64,000 bases of DNA, taken from assembly GCA_016617855.1 (NCBI GenBank), contig JAECUM010009741.1, positions 1 through 64,000 on the forward strand. The letters run 5' to 3'. Each line of letters opens with the position of its first letter. The stretch's first letter is position 1. The position numbers were made by a program, and so were the translations under genes. Source of the stretch: Megalonaias nervosa. Its lineage: Eukaryota; Mollusca; Bivalvia; Unionida; Unionidae. Below are positions 55,592 to 64,000 of this stretch, piece after piece. The notes under the pieces are model-generated. The model was not told the DNA's origin. It saw only the letters and a list, made by a program, of their open reading frames with translations, and searched no databases.

Positions 55592-56160
55592 TGAAATAAT
55601 TCTTCTCTAAGCACATTATGAACACAAAAGAGAAATCTCCAATTTCACACTTGTATGTTTTTTTTTGTTTGTGGTTTCACGTTTACTTGAGTCATTAGTA
55701 AGCTTTTCGAATCCGAAAACTATTAGTTCGCGCCATGCACAGCAGGACGCGACCCAAACACCTAACACAACTAATTAATCGTATCTCAAATTACTAATTA
55801 TGTATACCCACCAATATCCGAACACCTTCCTACACATAGTCCGGGATTTGTCTCCAGCCAGCTTTATATAGCTGGCACCAAAGAACACTCGTATTTCTCT
55901 AACTGGGTTAGAACAACACCAATGCATGCCCTGAAGGGCTTTTAATCTTCAATAAGTAAGTAATAACCAATTACTTATTGAACTGTGAATAAAGAATGAA
56001 TAGCCAAATAGATTTTAATAACGAATAAGTAACCAAATGTATGTAGAAATAGTTGAATCGGGAATAAGTAACTGGTTTCTTATTCCTTATTCAATCGGTA
56101 AATGGTTACTTATTCCTTATTCAATCGGGAAAAAGGAATAAGTAACCTACTTAACGTCAA
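55592..56160 (-). repeat. right inverted-repeat arm
   Basis: The reverse complement of 55598-56160 matches 36876-37441, including the outer TTGACGT, the nested GGAATAAGTAACC words, GCTATATA, and the GGTCGCGTCCTG and ACTCAAGTAAACGTG blocks. The inner edge passes straight into the last 370-bp unit. The six bases beyond the outer end (TCAGGT) differ from those at the left arm, so no target duplication is confirmed. Confidence 0.8.
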
Positions 56161-57000
56161 TCAGGTGCTTTCACTGACGGAAATTTGTATTCACGTCAGG
56201 GTTTCAGTGTTAGGTTATATTTTAAAATATTTCTTTAATATATAAAAATTGTCAATCAGTATATCTGCCAGATATTTTCGAACCTGAATATCATTCTTTG
56301 AGTCTTAATTTGATATGCACGGCCAATATCGCCTCGTTGCCGTGGATTTGCACACGCTATTCAATGGACGATTGGTCTTGAAATCCAGAGGAAACATCCC
56401 TAAGTGTCATACATGTTTTAGGAGTAAAGCGTACTGAGTCATTCCGACGCCGTGGGTAGCCGAGTGGTCCAAAGCGCTATCCTTTATGTGTCACAACCCA
56501 AAATGTATAAGCATTGTAAAATAACAGAACTTACTATTGCAAGATTCAAACGGAAGGAAGTTAGGGATAAAAGCTGGTAAATATCTAGAAAAGAAAGAGG
56601 CGCACGGAAAAGAGGTTGTAGAAGAAGTATTGACTGGAGAATAGAATGTGTTGCTCCTAGAAAGAAAGCCGATGAAGTAGCGAAAATCAATCAGACAAGG
56701 AAAGCTCGAATGCACTTATCAATATTTTGATTTCACTGGCGAATTTAAATTTTAGAAATATTTTGGAGAAGAAAAAAAAATAAGGTGAAAAGAAACTTGT
56801 TATACTGGACAAAGGGTTTACTTCATATACATAAGTATTTAGAAAGAGTCCTACAAAGACAGCTGTGATCTGTTAGATCCAGTGAGCAATGCAACAGTGT
56901 GACAAGGAAACAGCCTAGCACTACATTCAAAGAAACGGTTAGATCCAGCCCTCAAAAAAAGAGCAGCAACTCTCTAAGGCCCTTAACTCATTCCTCCTCA
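56161..57000. other. no gene seen; truncated tRNA-like head
   Basis: At 56449-56485 a GGTAGCCGAGTGGTCCAAAG word resembles the 5' half of a tRNA (A box) without a following B box; a truncated SINE head is possible. The rest is A-rich with no supported gene. Confidence 0.4.
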
Positions 57001-59434
57001 AAGCCTTACAACTAGTCCATTACAGAATATCATAGACTATGAAAACTAAACAGTGAACTAACCGAAGAATATTCAGGACTATCCAAATGACCTAGTTTAT
57101 GAAGCTCTTCAAAATATTTGGATATCTGGAACGTGTATAATTTTGAGAGTCTCTGATACCACGGCTGGAAATCTTCCCTGGATGTTCCGTACTCCACCAT
57201 TTTCATAAATGGCATATGTTCATGAAATTCGTTTTTAACTTGAGGAACAAGACCCGTGCATGAATGCTTTCAGAAAACCTTTTAAAGGATAGTGAGTTAA
57301 AGTAACACTAATTCATAATATTCAGGGCAAGTATTACTTCCAGCTCAGTAACCACTAATATAGTCATGGTCTAATATTAGAGCATTTTATCCTCTCTCAC
57401 TTTGTTGGCGATGCAAGAGTTACATTAGGCATTCGTGGCATTGAAAGGCAATTGTTTATTCTTAAGAAATTGGTCATTATGGTGTAGATGCCTCTGTGTA
57501 TTTCGGCAACAGTGCACGGTTAGTAATGTGGCATCGATGCTGATCCAGAAGTGAAATCTCAGATGCACCTGATTACCGCAAATGGAGACTTCACAAATAA
57601 TAATAATAATAATAATAATACAATTGCCGTCGAGATTTGCGAAAAATTGTGTCTGCTTGCAATATTGACAGGACATATTGCATCGGGAATATTTATTTAT
57701 TTTATTTTTTTGGGACCGAATTCACCAAGAGCTCTCAGCTGCAGAATCCAGTATCAGTCCTTACGTGTGTATTCTATATCGGTCCATTTTGATAGGCATC
57801 AATTAGTGGGGCTCTGTTATATATCTGGATGAGCAATAGTTGTTGGCGAGTGGACTCTACTCAATGTCCTGTTGAACTGTAATTGTTGTAGAGTAGGATT
57901 CTGCTAAACATATAGCTGAGCTGTAATTGTTGGCGAGTGGACCTCTGTCTGGACTACTTGTTTAATATGATTAATAAAAGAGCACATCTGGACTACTTGT
58001 TTAATATGTACACCACGCTTCATTGGGATACCCTGAATTGTTTGAGAATCATACCCCGGAAACGAAAAAAAATAAAATACGGATGAATGGACAGTAAAAC
58101 AGACAAAAGCTAAAAATATATTTAAACTGAAGAATCTTGAAGAGCAAAAGGAACCACTAAACCATTAGTCCAGTATGAGTACAATGTTACATGGAGATAA
58201 CTTGAATGATCTGATAGGTATACTCCGGAATAAGAAGCTTGGATAATGGATGGATGAATGGATGAATATAAAAGAAGAAAGGAATATTGAAACTGAAGAA
58301 CGGACAACATAAAGTAACATCTGGAGTACAAGCCCAATATTTATATAAAGTTTCATAGTGATGCCATAAACGGTTCAGAATTATGCTCCAGCAACGAAAG
58401 TGTGGATAATTGATGCGTGGTCAGAAAAACGGACAAAAGCATACATATTCTGACAGTAAAAGAATTGTGAATAGAAAATACTCATTTGAGTCACTAGTCT
58501 AATGAATGTACCACGTTGGACGGGATCGATACTATAAACGGATTGAGCGTTGGGTACTAGAAACGGACGCGAATAAAGGATTGATGGATGACAGAAAACG
58601 GACAAAAATATGAAATATTGAAATTAATGAATTGTGAATAGCACACGGAAAATCTTTACCACTAGTCTAATATATGTTCGCTGAACTGTTTGAGAGATAT
58701 GTTCCAGAAACGCAAATGTTTACTAACATATAAACAATCAGACGGCCAGATTGACATATATGGCCAAGCTAATACATAATGTTAGGGTCTCTGTGTACAA
58801 TCCATGATGCAGAATATATAAATATGCAAAAGTACATATATAAATGAAAATATAATTGTGCATAATATCATGCACCGTGTCAACACCTAAACGAGCGGAA
58901 GAAAACACTCCTACCCCAGCCCCCCAAAAGAAATAGCGATCGAAAGAATGAATGAATATAAGAAAGAATGGATCAACGAATGGATACGTTAATAATCTTC
59001 GTCCTTCATTTACAAGGATTCCAGACAGGATAGGGGGTGGGCAGTAATAAATAAATGAAGAAACTTGCAAACAGTATTCAGGCCGTGATACCTTTGTTTG
59101 TCGCATTATGTGCTATGTCCTTCATTTAAAAGTGAAGTGATTCTGCGGTGAACTGTTGTTGCAAACTTCTACAATCTTTCATTTTGAAAATATTACTTTT
59201 GCGACTCAATATAAATTAACAATTTTTGGTGATCTGGAAACTCGATCTGATAAGGAAACATTTTTCGATATTCTAAATTTTGGTGAGTTAACACTTAAGC
59301 CGTTATTGTAAGTGCAACTTAAGACGCGATAATAAACAGAGTATTCAAGCAATGCATTAAAATCTATAGATAGCATAACTTTTAAAACTGGTACTAACAG
59401 CTGCCTCAGCATTAAAAGTGTCGTGTTAGGACTT
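57001..59434. other. no supported gene
   Basis: AT-rich. A minus frame at 57030-57215 extends upstream without a stop to about 57245 (FHEHMPFMKMVEYGTSREDF) and looks protein-like but matches no family. An (AAT)n tract lies at 57596-57620. Between 57840 and 58720 several near-repeats of TCTGGACTACTTGTTTAATAT (57945-58010) and GAATGGATGAAT-type words occur. Confidence 0.4.
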
Positions 59435-59500
59435 GTCGGCCTGGTGTCAGGATAATATGACTGGGTGAAACATATCATGCAGCAGCAGAGAGGCTGGACC
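59435..59500 (+). repeat. SINE body fragment
   Basis: GGCCTGGTGTCAGGATAAT and GACTGGGTG match, in inverted orientation relative to the plus strand, the body of the SINE at 29835-30045. The tRNA head is missing. Confidence 0.5.
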
Positions 59501-59755
59501 CTACAACTTTTTCCTGACCTTATTTTACAAAAATAAAGGTTCCTACAGGGGCTGAAAAATAAGGTCAATAACGCTAAACCGAACTTCCTAACTTTTATTA
59601 TTACCATATAGTTTGAAAAACGGATAATAAATCGTTTGGGTTAGCTCATTTTTGTTATTTTATTTTTGACTTTTTTGTTTTTTAATGTTATAATGCGTTT
59701 AGTTTACTTACCGGGTCACTCAATTTTTGTCGTCCACCCTCTCTGCTGCTATAAA

Positions 59756-60424
59756 TTAACCAAAGATTTTATCCAGACCTACACGATATCTAGATCTTGG
59801 ATCATGTAGATTTATCGTTATAAATCCGAACGGAATAGATTGTGCTTTTGAAAAGAAGTTTTTAAATTTAATCATGTCCATGTCCCCTGAACACCAAGTA
59901 TAGTAAATATTCTGCAGGGTATAATTATCTACTCCATTAAATACAACCAAAATATTACAGTTATCTCTAATTACCTTAGGTATCTGCGTGTATCGTTGTG
60001 TAACATAAATCACATCAGTATTTTTATGCCTACCTCGAGAAAATATTCTAGCTGGATTGGATTGTTTATCCAGCATAACATCATCGTACACTACTAAATT
60101 ATTAATAAGTCCATCTAGATCATCTACAGATGGTGCCTCATCGATATCGGTAATAAAATCAATAACATCGTTTCCATCTTTGTCCAATATTTTTGCATTT
60201 TCATTAAAATCTTTAAGTACCCCATAACGCCGCTGATCATCTACAGATGGTGCTACCAAATATAACCTATCCCACTTGAGCCATCGCATTATTAGATTAA
60301 GCAGCAATTGCGTTTTACCAGATCCAGATGGACCTATTATAATCATTCTGATGGAATTTGGTAATGCTGGATGGTGCTTTGCTGGTTCTTGTTTTCGTGT
60401 CGCCGAGAAATCAATTATATCCAT
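59756..60424 (-). CDS. genome-packaging ATPase (222 aa, intact, element D)
   Basis: ATG 60422-60424 to TAA 59756-59758, no lesions. Walker A GPSGSGKT at residues 31-38. Walker B LVVYDDVML, with its Asp pair at 114-115. The following SRGRHKNTDVIYVTQRYTQI region supplies the sensor Gln typical of FtsK/HerA (A32-like) packaging ATPases. Length is normal for Polinton ATPases (about 220-260 aa). It would pump element DNA into capsids. Divergent from the zinc-ribbon/PLA2 gene: only 12 bp separate the two start codons, too little for a classical promoter of each, so transcription must start inside neighbouring genes or further away. Confidence 0.88.
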   Translation of the reverse strand: MDIIDFSATRKQEPAKHHPALPNSIRMIIIGPSGSGKTQLLLNLIMRWLKWDRLYLVAPSVDDQRRYGVLKDFNENAKILDKDGNDVIDFITDIDEAPSVDDLDGLINNLVVYDDVMLDKQSNPARIFSRGRHKNTDVIYVTQRYTQIPKVIRDNCNILVVFNGVDNYTLQNIYYTWCSGDMDMIKFKNFFSKAQSIPFGFITINLHDPRSRYRVGLDKIFG

Positions 60425-60436
60425 ATAATAAATAAT

Positions 60437-60939
60437 ATGAATTTATATTGTGTTCGATGCAGAGCACCTACCGATACCACTGGATTAATGACAATAACAA
60501 CAAAAAATAAAAGACGTGCAATTACAGGTAAATGTGTAAAATGTGGCACAAAAAAAAATATAAATTTATTTCATCAAAGACAGGTGGAGATATAGCCGCT
60601 TCATTAGGGAAATTACCAGGAACCCCATGGGCTAAATACCCCGGTGAGAAACATCTTCCTGGATATAATTATTGTGGTCCAGGAACCCGACTTTATATCC
60701 GACTTGATGATCAGGATCAACCAAGACCAGGAGAGCATCTAGTAAATAAGATTGATCAAGCGTGTCATGTTCATGATGTTGCGTATAAAAGTAAAGATTT
60801 ACAACAACGGCATCTCGCAGATGTGAAATTGATTCATGCGTTAAATTCTATACCTAATAAATCTCTCAGAGAAAAACTCGCTAGTTTTCTAGTAAAAACT
60901 GCTATGAAAAGTAAAATAATGCTAGGGGCTGGTAATTAA
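60437..60939 (+). pseudogene. zinc ribbon - phospholipase A2 protein, one frameshift (element D)
   Basis: ATG 60437 starts MNLYCVRCRAPTDT ... KCVKCGTKK, a four-Cys zinc ribbon. A run of nine A (60550-60558) shifts the frame. The second frame gives GDIAASLGKLPGTPWA, then the PLA2 calcium loop GYNYCGPGTRL and the catalytic CHVHDVAYKSKDL, in which His-Asp and the later Tyr are intact, and a Lys-rich end to TAA 60937-60939. Apart from the one-base shift the protein looks functional. Secreted-type PLA2 domains of parvoviruses and Polintons are known or thought to open endosomal membranes during entry. Element A carries a damaged homologue. Confidence 0.8.
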
Positions 60940-60955
60940 TTATATAACTAATATA

Positions 60956-61935
60956 ATGGAATCTGTTTATTATTCCCCGAGAGGATATTGGAGAGGCAAA
61001 GCAGCTATTACTAAACTTTCCGAAGCAGCAAAAGTCTCACGTAATGTCGCTGCAGCGTGGTTAGCACGACAGGCAATATGGCAGATTTATCTACCACCAC
61101 CTAAAAAATTCAATACGCACATTTTGATGTCAGCGTCCCCAATGAAGTTCATCAAGCAGATATTTTATTTTTACCACACGATGCTATTAAAACACGTGGA
61201 CGAAAATCATGCACGTACAAATACGCATTAACTGTTGTTGACGTTGCAAGTAGATATAAAGAAGCGGAACCATTATCAACAAAGACAGCATCTGAAGTTG
61301 CATCTGCGTTCGAGCGAATTTACCAGCGAGGACCTTTGCAATGGCCACAATTATTACAGGTTGATCCTGGTAAAGAATTTCTTGGTACAGTATCATCATT
61401 GATGAAGCGACATAACGTTAAAATCAGACGAGGACATACTGAAATTCATCGTGATCAGGCAATCGTTGAACGATTTAATAGAACACTTGCTGAGCGGTTA
61501 TTTGGGTATCAATACGCAAAGGAAATATCTACCGACTTTAAGTCCGGAGAGAGATCTCGTGAATGGGTTGCAAGATTACCAGGTGTGATATCTGCGCTAA
61601 ATAATGAAATTACTCGTGCAACTTCCATGAAACCTTCTAATGCGATTACAAAAAAATATATAGCCCGTAGCGATGACAGACAACAACCTCGACCAATATT
61701 AGGTAATGTAACTGTAAGATATTTATATGAGCCTGGGGAACTTGAGGGTGGTAAAAAAAGAGCAACCGATCCTATCTGGAGCGTTACTACACATACAATT
61801 TCTGACATAGTTAGATCCACTGGAAGACCTGCAATCTACAGACTAGATTCTACAGCCCCTCAGCGTGGATTTGTACGTGAACAATTACAAGTAATTCCTG
61901 CGGATACACAATTACCACCACATTCACTTATGTAA
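60956..61935 (+). pseudogene. rve-type integrase, one frameshift (element D)
   Basis: ATG 60956 (MESVYYSPRGYWRGKAAITK) begins a zinc-binding or helix-turn-helix-like head. A shift near the A6 run at 61103-61108 leads into FDVSVPNEVHQADILFLPHD (first catalytic Asp), YALTVVDVASRYKEAEP, LLQVDPGKEFLG (second Asp), and the acidic third residue in AIVERFNRTLAERLFG. It continues through WVARLPGVISALNNEITRA to VRYLYEPGELEGG and TAA 61933-61935. It ends 12 bp into the convergent helicase gene, as in element C. The family differs from the integrases of A and B. Confidence 0.82.
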
Positions 61936-64000
61936 ATTAGCGCCCCGACGTCGATTGCTTTCAAGACAGGTTAGCATCACATTATCACGTGTGTGACCTA
62001 GATCACTATTAATTCTATCTACGGTAAATTGTCTTGGATTATTATTCGAATACTGCCATAGCATCTTACAGTTACAGCTTGCACAATCATTATTCTGTCG
62101 TTGTTTTAGCGTTATAATAAATTCAGCATCAATATCAAAGTCACGCTTATTTTTTTGGTCACATTGTTTATAACCCGCTAATTTTTTCTTTATTGCAGCA
62201 GTGTCGTTAGTGATTTCCTCAGTTATCACGTAATCTATAATAACCCTATGTAGTTGAGACATTCTTCTGACTCGAGAAACTGTAAGATAGACTAAATTCG
62301 ACCATTCAATCCGATCATCTACAATCCAGATATTTGTATCAGAAATAGTTAATCCTTGAGATGAGTGAACCGTTATAGCGTATCCTAACGTCCATGGAGA
62401 TTTATCCATACTCAATGCACATTCAACAACATCAATAGCAACCAAAACAATATCATTCAAGACGAGATTCTGTACCCTTGGTGGAACCAAGGCACCAGGA
62501 ATTTCCACTTCGATATTCTGTCGTCGAGTATCTGCTGGGCCATAACATAACAGTACAGGTAGATCTGAAAACTTTTCTTTATGTAACATAAATAATTTTT
62601 GTTGTAGTTCATCACGAACTATCTTTCTACTTGCGACTATCAAATCAGCGGGTCTCCATAAAGTCCAAAAATCACTCATTGTAGTTTCTGGAATTACTTT
62701 ACGCATTATTTCACATTGTATTTTATCTGGCTGCAGTCTGATTAATCTTTTAAGTTCTTTCAGCGGTTCATCAATGGCTCTACGGTCATCATTTATTTCT
62801 TCATAATAATCTACATTATTCTTCAGCCATTCATGTGGAGATTGTCCAACAAAAGGTGGTGGTTGACCATGGTCACCACACATTATCACAGCAGTATTAT
62901 TTAATAACAACCATTCAAGAAATACTTTTAATACTTCTAACGACACCGTGCATATCTCGTCCCATATAATATACTTAGGTATATATTTTTCACCCATTCT
63001 TTCAGGAGTCCATGTGTCTCCGCACCATCTAAAGAAACTATGGTATGTTCATGATTTTACTCCTCGTTCTTTTATTTCCTTGGCTAATTTATGTGTAGGT
63101 GTTAAAACGATTATATCTGAATTATTATTCATAAATAAGTTAATCGCACGAGTTGTTTTACCTGAACCACCGCATCCGTTAAGATAAACAGTCTTATGTC
63201 TAGCTACAGGATCGTATACAGATGGTGCAGATGATTTTGATGCTTGATCACTGTTTTTGTAATATTTCTCCATAATTTCAACGTCTGCAGATTCAGAATA
63301 GCTAAGTATAATTTCTTGCTTTATTCTCCATGTTCCCCATTCACCATCACCGAGCAGCGGTTTTAATAAATTCTTATACTTTTTATGTATATAAAATGAA
63401 TCCGTAGCAACTCTGACAGCATCATTAGGAAATCTGTTTATCATCGACAATAGATTTATTGAAACATAAGCCAACATCGAAGATCTTAAATGAGTGAACT
63501 GTGGTGAATCGCCATCAGTATTGCTCACAATCGTACCTAGTTTGGTCCCGTCTGATAAATAAGCATTACATCGGTTTACAAACGTATTTTTTTCCGTTGT
63601 ATCAGCGATTATAAAATCTAGTTCAGCATCGTCCATAATCAATCTTGTACAGTGTCGTTTATAATCGTATGAACTACCTTGAGTAAACTTACCGATTATC
63701 TTTCTACCAAGATCTTTTGCAAGTTTTTCATCGTCCTTGCATTTACGGTTATCTTCGTCAAGATCAAGGAATTCTTTCCTGGCATCATCGACAGGCTCTG
63801 GTAACCAAACTTGCTTCTGTGGACGATACGATATAATCGCTTCAGTTACTCTTAACGATATTAAAATTCCAGCATCAAGCATATACCTCAACAGCACTAT
63901 CGGTACCCAGTATTTCTCTGAAAAATGTCTTCCAAACCAAATATAGTTGATAGGATGAAGATTTTGTGCAAACTCGAATGATTCTACACACGCAAATCCT
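61924..64000 (-). pseudogene. DNA polymerase B - SF1 helicase - HNH-like fusion gene, 3' part (element D)
   Basis: The frame is open on the minus strand from the window end (64000) to 61924, with a single TGA at 63049-63051. It contains NLHPINYIWFGRHFSEKYW, the polymerase C-part with motif C in VRVATDSFYIHK (about 63410), then in the same frame the helicase Walker A GCGGSGKTT (about 63160), IIVLTPTHKLAKEI, the Walker B IIWDEICT, CGDHGQPPPFVG, GYAITVHSSQG (about 62380) and the zinc-type end CASCNCKML ... VDRINSDLGHTRDNVM, LESN. Motifs A and B of the polymerase lie beyond the window. The TGA occupies a codon that is TGT (Cys) in element C (40649-40651). Role: replication of element DNA with built-in helicase. 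Confidence 0.85.

Larger units (their letters stand above)
59756..64000. mobile_element. element D: least decayed Polinton-like element, runs off the window
   Basis: Order: ATPase (minus), zinc ribbon/PLA2 (plus), integrase (plus), PolB-helicase-HNH (minus, cut by the window end). Only two homopolymer frameshifts and one TGA were found in 4.2 kb. Integrase and helicase parts are highly similar to element C at the DNA level. The left end is close to the ATPase stop, so the virion genes should lie beyond 64000 or have been lost. No inverted-repeat arm like that at 36.9 kb was seen left of it. Confidence 0.88.

Noticed and set aside
59206..59607. 133-codon minus frame left of element D
   Set aside because: No recognisable features and it crosses a SINE body fragment; likely chance.
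59700..59760. Terminal inverted repeat of element D
   Set aside because: No sequence like the arms at 36.9 or 56.1 kb was seen left of the ATPase, and the opposite end is outside the window.

Overview
The window is eukaryotic nuclear DNA from an animal. It is AT-rich, full of TA, GATA, AG, TG and AAT microsatellites, and carries tRNA-derived SINE pieces, a LINE reverse transcriptase, a Penelope-like GIY-YIG fragment and one long intact host-type gene (a GT61 glycosyltransferase on the minus strand at 25.9-27.4 kb). A lophotrochozoan such as a mollusc would fit, but nothing here decides the species.

Most of the recognisable coding sequence belongs to four decayed Polinton/Maverick- or adintovirus-like integrated DNA elements. 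Element A (about 1.87-10.8 kb, plus strand) keeps remnants of packaging ATPase, penton-like minor capsid, major capsid, adenain-like protease, zinc-ribbon/phospholipase A2-like protein, integrase and protein-primed DNA polymerase B. Element B (about 14.3-24.3 kb) is a different, adintovirus-like lineage: BIR-domain protein, ATPase, small basic and hydrophobic proteins, integrase with chromodomain, penton, major capsid, a Cys/His protein and protease on plus, with a polymerase fragment on minus. Elements C (39.1-48.7 kb) and D (59.8 kb to the window end) belong to a third lineage. Here polymerase B, a superfamily-1 helicase and a C-terminal HNH-like zinc motif lie in one reading frame, convergent with the integrase. 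D is the least damaged: its ATPase is intact, and only two homopolymer frameshifts and one TGA interrupt the rest.

Element C lies inside a larger inverted structure. A unit of about 565 bp at 36.88-37.44 kb recurs inverted at 55.6-56.16 kb, 19.3 kb apart. Next to these arms, a tandem repeat of about 370 bp runs in one orientation at 38.5-39.1 and 48.7-51.0 kb and in the opposite orientation at 53.7-55.6 kb. Either the arms are the long terminal inverted repeats of the Polinton-like element with subterminal satellites, or C inserted into a satellite-bearing inverted-repeat transposon. A LINE fragment (52.6-53.7 kb) sits between the arrays.

Other regions: a 2.9-kb minisatellite of 20-bp units (32.2-35.1 kb), a dispersed repeat of about 280 bp present twice (0.84 and 28.4 kb), and long stretches with no recognisable genes. 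All viral-type genes except D's ATPase and a few very small ORFs carry stops, frameshifts or deletions. Open frames were read by eye, several begin at non-ATG codons, and family assignments rest on motifs rather than on database searches.
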